DNA from: JAWKVD01 sp041398225
GTDB taxonomy: Bacteria; Pseudomonadota; Alphaproteobacteria; Caulobacterales; Hyphomonadaceae
Length of the DNA stretch: 51,940 nucleotides
NCBI GenBank assembly: GCA_041398225.1
Contig: JAWKVD010000024.1
Location: 1 to 51,940 of the forward strand
Direction: 5' to 3'
Positions 1 through 9,015 of this stretch are shown piece by piece. The stretch's first letter is position 1; every line of letters starts with the position of its first letter. The notes below the pieces were generated by a model. That model searched no databases and was not told the origin of the DNA. It worked only from the letters and a program-made list of their open reading frames with translations. Made by a program: the position numbers and the translations under genes.

Positions 1-627
1 GTGATGTCGGTGACGCTGATGACGCTTGCGGCGACGCCGCTGGCGGCCGCGCTGCTGGCGTTCTCGATCTTCTTCTACGCCGTCGTCTACACGATGTGGC
101 TGAAGCGCTCGACCGCGCAGAACATCGTCATCGGCGGCGCGGCGGGCGCCTTTCCGCCGGTGATCGGCTGGGCGGCCGCGACGGGCGCGACGCCGGTCGA
201 TGCGTGGCTGCTGTTCGGCATCATCTTCCTCTGGACGCCGCCGCACTTCTGGGCGCTGTCGCTGTGGACCGCGCCGGAATATGCGCGGGTGAAGGTTCCG
301 ATGCTTCCGGTGACGCGCGGTCCGGCCGAAACCCGCCGCCAGATCCTGATCTACACGCTGGTGGTGACGGCGTTCTCGCTGTTGCCGTGTGCGACGGGGC
401 TGGGCGGGGCGCTCTATCTCGCCGTGGCGTCGATCATGGGCGCGCTGTTCCTGGCCGCCGCGGTTCGCGTTTATTTCAGCCGCGCCGGCGACGAGGGCGC
501 CCGCGAAGATATGCGCCATGCGCATCGTCTGTTCGGCGTGTCGATCCTCTACCTCTTCATCTTGTTCGCCGCGATCCTGGTCGAGAAGACCACGCCGCTC
601 TACTTCCCGCTCGCGGGGGGCGCATGA
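1..627 (+). CDS. ctaB: Protoheme IX farnesyltransferase (heme O synthase), 3' part
   Basis: Converts protoheme IX to heme O by adding a farnesyl group at the inner membrane, the first step towards heme A for aa3-type cytochrome oxidase. The window opens inside the gene, so only about 208 C-terminal residues are seen and the true start lies upstream. Visible features are several membrane helices, the conserved stretch NIVIGGAAGAFPPVIGW of the UbiA/CyoE prenyltransferase family, and the WTPPHFWALS motif in a following helix. The stop overlaps the next start by 4 bp (ATGA at 624-627), and ctaG and ctaE follow, which matches the alphaproteobacterial cta cluster. Family assignment is firm. The symbol could equally be cyoE, but the neighbours favour ctaB. 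Confidence 0.95.
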   Translation: MMSVTLMTLAATPLAAALLAFSIFFYAVVYTMWLKRSTAQNIVIGGAAGAFPPVIGWAAATGATPVDAWLLFGIIFLWTPPHFWALSLWTAPEYARVKVPMLPVTRGPAETRRQILIYTLVVTAFSLLPCATGLGGALYLAVASIMGALFLAAAVRVYFSRAGDEGAREDMRHAHRLFGVSILYLFILFAAILVEKTTPLYFPLAGGA

Positions 628-845
628 TGGCCACGACAGAAGACGAACGCCCCACCGGCGACGAGCCCCAGATGCATGGCGTCTGGAAGCCCGGCGATCC
701 GGTGGTCAAACTGACGCCGGAGCAGGATCGCGCCCGCAAGCGTCGCAGCGCCTGGATCGCCATCGGCCTGTTCGCCTTCGTGATCCTGATCTTCGTCATC
801 ACCATGACGAAACTCGGCGCGAACGTTCTGGTGAGGGACCTATGA
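624..845 (+). CDS. coxF: Small single-helix membrane protein, CoxF-like cytochrome oxidase assembly protein
   Basis: A 73-residue protein with a polar, acidic N-terminal half, a basic patch (RARKRRS, about residues 36-42) and one membrane helix at about 43-63. The positive patch before the helix predicts N-terminus in the cytoplasm. Small one-helix proteins at this position between ctaB and ctaG are common in alphaproteobacteria and are usually named CoxF or left hypothetical. A role in oxidase assembly is inferred from position only. It overlaps ctaB by 4 bp upstream and ctaG by 4 bp downstream (ATGA at 842-845), so translation is probably coupled. Two ATG codons at 624 and 627 are both possible starts. 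I chose the first because it makes the overlap. Confidence 0.8.
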   Translation: MMATTEDERPTGDEPQMHGVWKPGDPVVKLTPEQDRARKRRSAWIAIGLFAFVILIFVITMTKLGANVLVRDL

Positions 846-1405
846 CGCCCAAAGCCCGCATGCTCGCCATCACGCTGTTCGGGGCCGCCATCGGCATGGT
901 GGCGCTGAGCTTCGCCGCCGAACCGCTTTACTCGACCTTCTGCCGCGTCACCGGCTTCGGAGGCACGACGCAGGTCGCCACGACCGCGCCTACCGCCGCA
1001 ACCGACCGCCCGATCCGCGTCCGCTTCGACGCCAACGTCGCTTCCGGTCTGCCGCTGAAATTCCGGGCCGAACAGCCCTATGTCGACGGCACGCTCGGGC
1101 AGACGCTGATGGCCTTCTACGAGGTCACCAACACCTCCGACACGCCGGTGCGCGTGGTCGCCGGGTACAACGTCGCCCCGCACAATGTCGGCGTCTATTT
1201 CTCGAAGATTCAGTGCTTCTGCTTCACCGAACGAACCCTGCCGCCGGGGCGCAGCGAGCGCCTGCCGGTCGTGTTCTTCGTCGATCCGAAGCTTCAGGAA
1301 GATCGCCACACGCGCAGCGTGGATACGATCACCCTGTCATATACCTACTACCGCGCCGGCGATCAGCCCACGGCGCAGCTTGAGGCTACAACGACTCTTA
1401 ACTAG
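842..1405 (+). CDS. ctaG: Cytochrome c oxidase assembly protein CtaG/Cox11 (copper chaperone)
   Basis: Cox11-family copper chaperone that delivers copper to the CuB site of cytochrome oxidase subunit I from the periplasmic side. The 187-residue protein has one N-terminal membrane anchor (about residues 8-25), a conserved cysteine just after it (C34), and a beta-sandwich periplasmic domain carrying the CFCF copper motif with C125 and C127. The start at 842 overlaps the upstream gene by 4 bp. Length and motif order match the family. It lies directly ahead of subunit III, as in most alphaproteobacterial cta clusters. Confidence 0.96.
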   Translation: MTPKARMLAITLFGAAIGMVALSFAAEPLYSTFCRVTGFGGTTQVATTAPTAATDRPIRVRFDANVASGLPLKFRAEQPYVDGTLGQTLMAFYEVTNTSDTPVRVVAGYNVAPHNVGVYFSKIQCFCFTERTLPPGRSERLPVVFFVDPKLQEDRHTRSVDTITLSYTYYRAGDQPTAQLEATTTLN

Positions 1406-1466
1406 ACCACTTTAGCACTTCGGGATCTGGCGGACTGTCCGCCACCGCATACAGGGATCTGCCGGC

Positions 1467-2360
1467 ATGTCCGACGCCTCCGTCAAGCACGACTACCACC
1501 TTGTGAAGCCCAGCCCGTGGCCCGTTCTGGCGTCCATGGGGCTGTTCCTGCTCACGGCGGGTATGGCCGGCTACATGAAGGGCCTGTTCTTCATCCCGAA
1601 GGGCGCCCTGTGGGCTCCGGCGATCGGCGTCGTCTGGATCGTCTGGGTTCTCATCGGCTGGTGGGGCGACGTCATCAAGGAGAGCCGCGCGGGCGACCAC
1701 ACCGAAGTGGTTCAGATCTCGCTGCGCTACGGCATGGTGCTGTTCATCGCTTCGGAAGTGATGTTCTTCGTCGCCTGGTTCTGGAGCTTCTTCGAAATGG
1801 CGATCTTCTACGACCTGCGGGCCGTGGGCAGCCATTTCGACACCGCCAACTTCACCTTTGGTGAAACGCTCAAGGGGTGGTCGCAGTGGCCGGTCATGCA
1901 GACCGACGGCACGCGCGTTCATCCGTTCGACCCCTTCCATCTGCCGCTGATCAACACGCTGATCCTGCTGCTGTCGGGCACCACCGTCACGTGGGCGCAC
2001 CACGCGCTGCAAAGCGGCGACCGCAAGGGCGCGCAGGTCGGCCTCTTGCTCACCATCCTGCTGGGCATGTCGTTCACCGGTCTTCAGGTGGTCGAGTACA
2101 TGGAAGCGGGCTTCGGCTACGACAAGTCGCTGTACGGTTCGGCCTTCTTCATGGCGACCGGCTTCCACGGTGCGCACGTCGTCATCGGAACGCTGTTCCT
2201 GCTTGTCTGCCTGATCCGCCTGATGACCGGCGGCATGAAGTCGGAGAAGCATCTCGGGTTCGAATTCGCCGCCTGGTACTGGCACTTCGTCGACGTCGTT
2301 TGGCTGTTCCTCTTCGCCTTCGTCTACGTCGCGCCCTACCTGTTCCTCGGCGCAGGCTGA
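1467..2360 (+). CDS. ctaE: Cytochrome c oxidase subunit III
   Basis: Core membrane subunit of the aa3-type cytochrome c oxidase, stabilising subunit I and its oxygen and proton uptake paths. The 297-residue protein shows the seven-helix heme-copper oxidase subunit III pattern. Recognisable family segments are HLVKPSPWPVLAS near the N-terminus, SEVMFFVAWFWSFFE in the third helix, SGTTVTWAHHAL, GYDKSLYGSAFF and WYWHFVDVVWLFLF near the C-terminus. A 61-bp gap separates it from ctaG. Subunits I and II are not in this window; they may lie upstream of ctaB, as is common. Confidence 0.97.
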   Translation: MSDASVKHDYHLVKPSPWPVLASMGLFLLTAGMAGYMKGLFFIPKGALWAPAIGVVWIVWVLIGWWGDVIKESRAGDHTEVVQISLRYGMVLFIASEVMFFVAWFWSFFEMAIFYDLRAVGSHFDTANFTFGETLKGWSQWPVMQTDGTRVHPFDPFHLPLINTLILLLSGTTVTWAHHALQSGDRKGAQVGLLLTILLGMSFTGLQVVEYMEAGFGYDKSLYGSAFFMATGFHGAHVVIGTLFLLVCLIRLMTGGMKSEKHLGFEFAAWYWHFVDVVWLFLFAFVYVAPYLFLGAG

Positions 2361-2436
2361 TTTCAGCTAGCCCCGGACCGATGCGCCGTTCGCGGCGTGC
2401 GGTCCGGTTCGCGGCCCGCTCGCGAAGGAGTCGATC

Positions 2437-2796
2437 ATGCAACATCCGTCCGTTCTGTCGGCGGGTCTTCGGTGCCGTTGTCCCAACTGCGGCGAAGGCG
2501 AGGTGTTCGACGGCTTCCTGAAAATGAAGACGAAGTGCGAAGTCTGCGGCGAGGACCTGCCGGTGCAGGACGCCGGCGACGGCCCCGCCTTCTTCGTCAT
2601 GTTCATTGCGCTGATCCTGATCGTCCCGGCGGCGATGATCTTCGAACTGGCGGCGAGGCCGCCGACCTGGGTTCATGTCATTCTCTGGCTGCCGCTGACC
2701 ATCATTCTGTCGGTGGCGCTTCTGCGCCCGTTCAAGGCCACGTTCCTGGCGTTGCAGTGGCGGCACAAGGCGGGCGAGGGCCGGGTCAAAGAGTAA
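2437..2796 (+). CDS. DUF983 zinc-ribbon membrane protein
   Basis: A 119-residue protein with an N-terminal zinc ribbon formed by C15/C18 (CPNCG) and C34/C37 (CEVCG), followed by two membrane helices at about residues 51-70 and 80-97. This matches DUF983, whose biochemical role is not established. It recurs between cytochrome oxidase subunit III and SURF1 in alphaproteobacteria, so a part in oxidase biogenesis is a reasonable inference. The start at 2437 is supported by an AAGGAG ribosome site about 7 bases upstream. Gap to surf1 is 34 bp. Confidence 0.9.
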   Translation: MQHPSVLSAGLRCRCPNCGEGEVFDGFLKMKTKCEVCGEDLPVQDAGDGPAFFVMFIALILIVPAAMIFELAARPPTWVHVILWLPLTIILSVALLRPFKATFLALQWRHKAGEGRVKE

Positions 2797-2830
2797 GCGC
2801 GCGGCCGGCGACGGCCTTTGAAGGCTGACA

Positions 2831-3538
2831 ATGTATTTTCGCCCGCTCCCGTTCCTGACCATCCTCGTCGCCGCCTGCGTCGCAGCATTGTGCGCGCTCG
2901 GCGCCTGGCAATGGTCGCGCGCCACGTGGAAATCCGGTCTGATCGAGGAGGCCAGGCGCCACGCCGAGGCTGAGCCTCAGTCGCTGCACGACGCGGTTTG
3001 CGCGGGGCAGGCGGGCGTCGGCGCCCTGATCCGCATCGAGGATGTGCAGGCGCGCGTCGCCGATGCGCCGGAAGTCCGCATGTTCGGGCGCAGCGTCGAT
3101 GGCGTTTCCGGCTGGCGCGTCCTCAAGACGGTGCGCGAAACCTGCCCGCAGGGCGATGCGGTGGTGCTGGCCGAGGCCGGATTCGATCCGCTCGATCCGC
3201 AAGGCATGCCGTCCAAGCCCCTGCGCCTGCTGGCGCTGGCGCCGTGGCCGGCCAAGTCGACGTTCGCCCCGCCGAACGATCCGGCCGACGACGACTGGCA
3301 CTGGTTCGACCACGCCGCGCTCGCTGAAGCGCTGAGCGCTCCGGATCTGGCTGACGCCTATTATCTCGAAGCCTTCGACGGCGTGCCGGTCTACCTGCTG
3401 CAGGTGCCGCCCTCGCGCCATATCGGCTATTCGATCACCTGGTATGGAATGGCCATCGCGCTTCTGGCCATATATGCGGTGGTTCACGTCCGTGCGGGAC
3501 GTCTGCGGATAGGAAGAAGGGCGCGGCCCGAGTCATGA
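2831..3538 (+). CDS. SURF1 family cytochrome oxidase biogenesis protein
   Basis: SURF1-type factor that assists heme A insertion into cytochrome oxidase subunit I. The 235-residue protein has the family layout: an N-terminal membrane helix (about 7-24) ending in the diagnostic LGAWQWSR segment, a periplasmic domain, and a second helix near the C-terminus (about 205-225) preceded by the conserved ITWYGMAIAL segment. Its stop overlaps the thrC start by 4 bp (ATGA, 3535-3538), so oxidase assembly and thrC share a transcript. The symbol varies between species (surf1, shy1, surF), so none is assigned. Confidence 0.93.
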   Translation: MYFRPLPFLTILVAACVAALCALGAWQWSRATWKSGLIEEARRHAEAEPQSLHDAVCAGQAGVGALIRIEDVQARVADAPEVRMFGRSVDGVSGWRVLKTVRETCPQGDAVVLAEAGFDPLDPQGMPSKPLRLLALAPWPAKSTFAPPNDPADDDWHWFDHAALAEALSAPDLADAYYLEAFDGVPVYLLQVPPSRHIGYSITWYGMAIALLAIYAVVHVRAGRLRIGRRARPES

Positions 3539-4923
3539 TGTATGTGTCGACGCGCGGCGGATCGGAGAAAGTGGACTTTCTCGCCGCCAGTCTCGCGGGC
3601 CTTGCGCCCGATGGCGGCCTGTACTGTCCGGAAACCTATCCCGCGATCGCTCCGCCGTCGCCGTTCGAGGGCTATGTCGTTCTCGCCGCCCGCGTGATGC
3701 AGGCTTTCGCGGGCGACACGCTTTCGCCCGAGATCGTGCGCGGGTTCGCCGAGCGCGCCTATGCGCCGTTCGCCCATCAGTCCGTCGCGCCGCTGGTTCA
3801 GGTCGGGGCCGGGCGCTGGATGCTCGAACTCCATCACGGTCCCACGCTCGCCTTCAAGGACGTGGCGATGCGCATGATCGCGCAGCTCTACGACTACGTT
3901 CTCGGTCAGCGCGACGAACGCATGACCATCCTGTGCGCCACATCGGGCGACACGGGCGGCGCCGCAGCATCGGCGTTCGCGGGCGCCAGCAATATCGATG
4001 TGGTCATCCTCCACCCGGAGGGCCGGGTCTCGCCGACGCAGCGCATCTTCATGACCTCGACCGGCGCCTCGAATATCCACAATCTCGCGCTGCAGGGCGA
4101 TTTCGACGGCACGCAGGCCATTCTCAAAACGCTGATGACCGACGCCGATCTCAAGAAGCGGTCCGGTCTCGCGGCCGTCAATTCGATCAACTGGGTTCGC
4201 GTTGCGGCGCAGTCGGTCTACTTCGCGCAGGTGCAGGCGCAGCTTGGCGCTGGCCGCCATATCCGCTTCGTCGTTCCCACCGGAAATTTTGGCGATGCGC
4301 TGGCGGGTTATGTCGCCTACCGCTGCGGGCTGCTGTCGGCGTTCGATTGCGTCGCGGCCGTCAACGCCAACGATGCGATGGTGCGGCTTCTGGACAAGGG
4401 CGTGCTCTCGAAAGGCGAGACCCATCCGACGCTCAGCCCGGCGATGGACATTCAGGCGCCGAGCAATTTCGAACGCTTCCTGTTCGAGGCGACGGGCCGT
4501 GACGCCGCCGCGGTCGCGTCGGTCTATGCGGGCTTTGCGGAAACCGGAGAAGCGCGTCTGCCGCAGGGCGCTCCGGAAGCCATGAAGCAGGCGGGGCTTC
4601 GCGCCTGCGCGGTGTCCGACGCCGAGACGACCGAGGAGATGCGCCGCACGCTGTCTGAAACGGGCTGGCTGGTCTGCCCGCACACCGCTGTCGGCCTGTC
4701 GGTCGCGCGGCGCGAGGCCGAGGACTGCGATGCGATCGTCACGCTCGCCACCGCCCACGCCGCGAAATTCCCCGAGACGGTGGAGGAGGCGCTTGGCGTC
4801 ACCATCGGTCTGCCGTCCCGCGCCGGCGACATTCTCTCCCGCGAGGAAGTCTACGAGACGGGACCGATGTCCGCCGACTATGTGCGCGATCGTATCGACC
4901 GCATCGTTCGTGAGCAGGCATGA
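3535..4923 (+). CDS. thrC: Threonine synthase
   Basis: PLP-dependent enzyme converting O-phospho-L-homoserine to L-threonine and phosphate, the last step of threonine synthesis. At 462 residues it fits the longer proteobacterial/yeast class. The PLP lysine is K108 in the segment LAFKDVAMRM, and the phosphate-binding loop ATSGDTGGAAASAF follows. The N-terminal MYVSTRGG segment is typical of the family. Two ATG codons at 3535 and 3538 are possible starts; the first overlaps surf1. The stop overlaps the M16 peptidase start by 4 bp. The surf1-thrC-M16 order is conserved across alphaproteobacteria. Confidence 0.97.
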   Translation: MMYVSTRGGSEKVDFLAASLAGLAPDGGLYCPETYPAIAPPSPFEGYVVLAARVMQAFAGDTLSPEIVRGFAERAYAPFAHQSVAPLVQVGAGRWMLELHHGPTLAFKDVAMRMIAQLYDYVLGQRDERMTILCATSGDTGGAAASAFAGASNIDVVILHPEGRVSPTQRIFMTSTGASNIHNLALQGDFDGTQAILKTLMTDADLKKRSGLAAVNSINWVRVAAQSVYFAQVQAQLGAGRHIRFVVPTGNFGDALAGYVAYRCGLLSAFDCVAAVNANDAMVRLLDKGVLSKGETHPTLSPAMDIQAPSNFERFLFEATGRDAAAVASVYAGFAETGEARLPQGAPEAMKQAGLRACAVSDAETTEEMRRTLSETGWLVCPHTAVGLSVARREAEDCDAIVTLATAHAAKFPETVEEALGVTIGLPSRAGDILSREEVYETGPMSADYVRDRIDRIVREQA

Positions 4924-6194
4924 GCGGACCCGCGGCGTCGCCCCGCATTCTGACTCTGGAAAATGGCGTGCGCATCGCGCTGGATACGTCGTCCCACGCG
5001 CGCACGGCGTCGTTCGGCGTCTGGTTCGCGGCCGGCGCGCGGCACGATCCGGCGGGCAAGGGCGGTCTCGCCCATCTTCTCGAACACATGACCTTCAAGG
5101 GCGCCGACGGCCGCACCGCGCGTGAGATCGCTGAACTCGTGGAGGCGCGCGGCGCCTCGATCAACGCGGCCACGGAGTATGAGCGCACCAGCTACACCAT
5201 GCGCTGTCTGCCGCAGGATGCGCCCGCCCTGATGTCGGTGTTGCTCTCGCTGCCGCTGGGCGCCGATCTTCCGGGCGATGAACTGGCGAAGGAGATCGAC
5301 GTCGTTCTCCAGGAGATGAGCGAGGCGGCGGACGATCCCGAAGACCTGGTGTTCGAAACCGCGCAGGCCGCGAATTTCGGCGATCATCCGCTAGGGCGTC
5401 CCATTCTGGGGATCGACGCGTCGGTTCGTTCGATCACTCGCGACGACCTGCGCGCCTTCCTGAGCGGCGAATACGATCCGCGTCGCATCGTGGTGTCGGT
5501 GTCTGGCTCGTTCGATGAAGGCGCGATGCTCGCGGCGATCGAAAGCCGGCTGGCGCCGCTGGCGCAGTCGGCGCTGTCGGTCACCTCGCAACCGACCCCG
5601 CCCAAGGCGGCGGTGCGCTCGGTGACGCGCAAGACAGAGCAGTGCCATCTCGTGATCGGCGGCCTGTCGGCGCCGATCGGATCGCCCCAGCGGATCGCGG
5701 TGAGCCTGTTCACCGAGGTGCTTGGCGGCGGCATGGCGTCCCGCCTGTTTCAGGACGTGCGCGAGGCGCGCGGCCTCGTCTATTCCATCGACGCCAGCTC
5801 CGACGCCTATACCGACGCCGGGCGTATGCAGGTCTATTGCGGATGCGCGGCGAAGAATGTCGGCGAAGTGCTCGATCTCACCCTCGGCATCTGGGGCGAG
5901 CTGGCGGCCAACGGGCCGACGCCGGCGGAACTCGACCGGGCGCGGACGGTTCTGGAGGCGCATCTCGCCATGGCGGCGGATTCGCCGGTCGCGCGGGCGG
6001 GCATGGCCGCGCACGACCTGTTCACCTTCGGCCGCCTGCGCGACCCCGGAGAAATAATCGAGCAAATCCGCGCCGTTACGGCCCGCGATCTGATGGCGTT
6101 CGGCGAACTGTCGCGCTCGGCTGGCCCCGTGATAGCCTATGTCGGTCCGGCGGCCGGCGCGCGCGCGGCTGAAGGTCGCCTGAAGGGGTTCTGA
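4920..6194 (+). CDS. M16 family zinc peptidase (mitochondrial processing peptidase-like)
   Basis: Zinc peptidase of the pitrilysin/processing-peptidase family. The inverted zinc motif HLLEH is at residues 52-56 (H52, E55, H56), and a downstream acidic stretch around residues 122-135 (EIDVVLQEMSEA) supplies the third ligand. At 424 residues it is a single-subunit bacterial form with an N-terminal catalytic half and a C-terminal inactive half; GGGMASRLFQDVREARGLVYSI is the conserved substrate-binding region. Bacterial homologues are close relatives of mitochondrial MPP-beta, but their physiological substrates are mostly unknown. There is no signal peptide, so the protein is probably cytoplasmic. 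It is translationally coupled to thrC. Confidence 0.95.
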   Translation: MSGPAASPRILTLENGVRIALDTSSHARTASFGVWFAAGARHDPAGKGGLAHLLEHMTFKGADGRTAREIAELVEARGASINAATEYERTSYTMRCLPQDAPALMSVLLSLPLGADLPGDELAKEIDVVLQEMSEAADDPEDLVFETAQAANFGDHPLGRPILGIDASVRSITRDDLRAFLSGEYDPRRIVVSVSGSFDEGAMLAAIESRLAPLAQSALSVTSQPTPPKAAVRSVTRKTEQCHLVIGGLSAPIGSPQRIAVSLFTEVLGGGMASRLFQDVREARGLVYSIDASSDAYTDAGRMQVYCGCAAKNVGEVLDLTLGIWGELAANGPTPAELDRARTVLEAHLAMAADSPVARAGMAAHDLFTFGRLRDPGEIIEQIRAVTARDLMAFGELSRSAGPVIAYVGPAAGARAAEGRLKGF

Positions 6195-6256
6195 AGCCGG
6201 AAGGCTCCACTCACGTTCAACAGGCGCCACGCGCCTCTCGCGAAACGAGGCTTGGC

Positions 6257-7300
6257 ATGGGCGGGCAATCGACAGACGAGGCCATGAACGCCATCGGCGC
6301 CGCGCACTGGACGTGGTCGTCGGGCGAGCGCCGGCTGGTCGTGCACGCCGCGCCGGGCGGCCACCTGGCCCATCTCGACGGCGCGTGGAGCCTGCCGGCG
6401 TTTCTGGCGCTCATGGAAGGCCTGTCGCGCGACCTCGTCGCTTCGGCGTTTGAGGGGCTGTCGCGCGACCGCCGCCTCGACGTTCGCGCCAGCCTGATGG
6501 ACGGGCGCTCGGTCCACCTGATCGGCGCCGCCGACCTCGAAGGGGTCGGGCGGGGTCTCCTGATCCCGCGCGAGCATGCGCCGGAGCTTCCCGCCTTCAG
6601 CGCCGCCATCGTGCCGGTGTTCCAGCCGATCCGGCGGCTCAGCGATCTGTCGATCGCGGGCTTCGAAGCGCTCGTGCGCTTTCGTGATCTCAGCCGCCCC
6701 GGCGACGAGCTGCTCGAGGCGCAGCCCGCGAACGTCGACTGGCGCTCGGTTGCGCCGGTCATGCTCGGCCACGCCATCCGGGTCCTCAAGGCGCTTCGGG
6801 ATCAGGGGCGCGAGGTCTTCATGCAGGTGAATTTCACCGCGGCGGATCTGGCCCATCCCGACCTGGTGGAGGTGGCCGACGATCTGATCGCCTCGGCCGG
6901 CCTGCCGGACGGGGTTCTGCGAATCGAACTGACCGAGCAGGCGGCCCTGCGCGACCTCGACGGCGCTCTGGGGGTGCTCGGCGCGCTCAAGGCCGCCGGG
7001 GCGGGGCTTGTCCTGGACGATTTCGGCGCCGGGCACTCCTCGCTGGTCTGGCTGGCCCAGATGCCCGCGAACGGGGTGAAGCTCGATCAGGCGCTGGTGC
7101 GGCTCGCCAGCGGGCCGCGCGGAGCCCGGATTATCGAGGGGATCGTGCAGGTCATCCACGATCTCGGGATGACGGTCACCGCCGAAGGCGTGGAGGACCC
7201 CGATCTGGCGCGGATTGTCGCGGATCTCGGCTGCGACCACGTTCAGGGCTTCGCCTTCGATCACCCCCTGCGGGAAGAGGCCATCGACCCCATATTCTGA
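6257..7300 (+). CDS. EAL-domain cyclic-di-GMP phosphodiesterase with N-terminal PAS-like region
   Basis: A 347-residue protein whose residues about 118-340 form an EAL domain that hydrolyses cyclic di-GMP. The expected active-site residues are all present: E137 of the EAL triplet, N192, E224 (ELTE), D254-D255 (DDFGAG), K275, E310 (AEGVE) and Q330. Activity is therefore expected. The first ~110 residues are soluble and resemble a PAS-like sensor fold (HWTWSSGERRLVV start, RLDVRASLMDGRSVHLIG core); this is pattern-level inference. There is no GGDEF domain and no membrane helix. It lies 62 bp after the M16 peptidase and may share its transcript. The ligand sensed by the N-terminal region cannot be told. 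Confidence 0.9.
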   Translation: MGGQSTDEAMNAIGAAHWTWSSGERRLVVHAAPGGHLAHLDGAWSLPAFLALMEGLSRDLVASAFEGLSRDRRLDVRASLMDGRSVHLIGAADLEGVGRGLLIPREHAPELPAFSAAIVPVFQPIRRLSDLSIAGFEALVRFRDLSRPGDELLEAQPANVDWRSVAPVMLGHAIRVLKALRDQGREVFMQVNFTAADLAHPDLVEVADDLIASAGLPDGVLRIELTEQAALRDLDGALGVLGALKAAGAGLVLDDFGAGHSSLVWLAQMPANGVKLDQALVRLASGPRGARIIEGIVQVIHDLGMTVTAEGVEDPDLARIVADLGCDHVQGFAFDHPLREEAIDPIF

Positions 7301-7404
7301 ACAGGCCGGCCGGTCGCCGGTGGTGACGCAGGGGCGGAACCGGGATAGTAGAGCCGGACCTGTCCGGCCCTCCAACGGGGCCCCTCAAGGAGACGTATTC
7401 GGGA

Positions 7405-8919
7405 ATGCGCACGCCTTATCTGATTGCTGGCGATACGGGTGACTGGGAGGTCGTGATCGGCCTTGAGGTCCACGCGCAGGTGTCCTCGAACTCCAAGCTC
7501 TTCTCGGGCGCCTCCACGGCGTTCGGCTCCGAACCCAACACCAACGTCTCGCTGGTCGATGCGGCGATGCCGGGCATGCTGCCGGTGATCAACGCCTATT
7601 GCGTCGAGCAGGCGGTGCGGACCGGCCTGGGTCTCGGCGCCGAGATCAATCTCTGGTCGCGCTTCGACCGCAAGAACTACTTCTATCCCGACCTGCCGCA
7701 GGGCTACCAGATTTCGCAGTTCAAGCACCCGATCGTGGGCGAGGGCGAAATCGAGGTCGAATCCGACGACGGCGATTACAGCTTCACGGTCGGCATTGAG
7801 CGCCTGCACCTCGAACAGGACGCCGGGAAGTCGGTTCACGATCTCGACCCCAACGCCACCTTCGTCGATCTCAACCGTTCGGGCGTCGCCCTGATGGAGA
7901 TCGTCTCGCGGCCGGACATTCGCTCGCCCGCCGAGGCGGCGGCCTATCTGCGCAAGCTGCGCTCCATCGTGGTCGCGCTCGGCACCTGCGACGGCGACAT
8001 GGAGAAGGGCAATATGCGCGCCGACGTCAACGTCTCGGTGTGCAAGCCCGGCGCGTATGAGCGCTACAAGGAATCCGGCGACTTCAAACATCTCGGCACG
8101 CGCTGCGAGATCAAGAACGTCAACTCCTTCCGCTTCATCCAGCAGGCGGCGGAGTACGAAGCCAAGCGCCAGATCGAAATCCTCGAAGGCGGCGGCTCGA
8201 TCGATCAGGAGACGCGCCTGTTCAACGCCAACACCGGCGAGACGCGCTCGATGCGCTCCAAGGAGGATGCGCACGATTACCGCTACTTCCCGGACCCCGA
8301 TCTGCTGCCGTTGACCCTGACGCAGGATTTCGTCGATGCGATCAAGGCCGACCTGCCGGAACTGCCGGACCAGAAGCGCGCGCGCTTCATCGAACAGTAC
8401 GGGCTCAAACCCTATGATGCGGGCGTGCTGTCGGCGGACGCCGACAAGGCGGCCTACTTCGAAGATGTCGCCAAGGGCCGCGACGCCCGTCTCGCCTGCA
8501 ACTGGGTGACGCAGGACCTCCTCGGCTATCTCAACAAGGAAGGTCTCAACCTTGCGGAGTCTCCGGTCAGCGCCCAGCAGCTCGGCGGCCTCATCGATCT
8601 GATCGCCGACAACACCATCTCCGGCAAGATCGCGAAGGACGTCTTCGCCAAGATGATCGCGACCGGCGACGACGCGGCCGCCATCGTGGACCGTGAAGGG
8701 CTCAAGCAGGTCACGGACACCGGCGCGATCGAGAAGATCGTCGACGAGATCATCGCCAACAATGCCGGTCAGGTCGAACAGGTGAAGGCGCAGAAGGCCG
8801 CCGGCCACGACAAGCCCAAGGCGCTTGGCTGGTTCGTCGGTCAGATCATGAAGGCGTCGGGCGGCAAGGCGAACCCGCAGGCCGTCAACGAAATCCTGCT
8901 CAAGAAGCTGGGACTGTAG
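7405..8919 (+). CDS. gatB: Aspartyl/glutamyl-tRNA(Asn/Gln) amidotransferase subunit B
   Basis: Subunit B of the GatCAB amidotransferase, which converts misacylated Glu-tRNA(Gln) and/or Asp-tRNA(Asn) to the correct aminoacyl-tRNA. The 504-residue protein has the GatB catalytic cradle with GLEVHAQVSSNSKLFSGA near the N-terminus, the YFYPDLPQGYQISQ signature, and LNRSGVALMEIVSRPDI. The C-terminal YqeY-like tRNA-binding tail ends in NPQAVNEILLKKLGL. Length is normal. AAGGAG lies at about 7386-7391, about 13 bases before the chosen ATG, a rather wide spacing. gatA and gatC are not in the window. Downstream is a long gene-free stretch. Confidence 0.97.
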   Translation: MRTPYLIAGDTGDWEVVIGLEVHAQVSSNSKLFSGASTAFGSEPNTNVSLVDAAMPGMLPVINAYCVEQAVRTGLGLGAEINLWSRFDRKNYFYPDLPQGYQISQFKHPIVGEGEIEVESDDGDYSFTVGIERLHLEQDAGKSVHDLDPNATFVDLNRSGVALMEIVSRPDIRSPAEAAAYLRKLRSIVVALGTCDGDMEKGNMRADVNVSVCKPGAYERYKESGDFKHLGTRCEIKNVNSFRFIQQAAEYEAKRQIEILEGGGSIDQETRLFNANTGETRSMRSKEDAHDYRYFPDPDLLPLTLTQDFVDAIKADLPELPDQKRARFIEQYGLKPYDAGVLSADADKAAYFEDVAKGRDARLACNWVTQDLLGYLNKEGLNLAESPVSAQQLGGLIDLIADNTISGKIAKDVFAKMIATGDDAAAIVDREGLKQVTDTGAIEKIVDEIIANNAGQVEQVKAQKAAGHDKPKALGWFVGQIMKASGGKANPQAVNEILLKKLGL

Positions 8920-9015
8920 GGCCCAGCGGCGCGATCCAACTCCTCCGTCGGCAAGGGGGAGGTCGGTCCCGCAGGCACTGGGAGGCAGTCTTCAAGACGT
9001 TGCGCCTCACTCACC

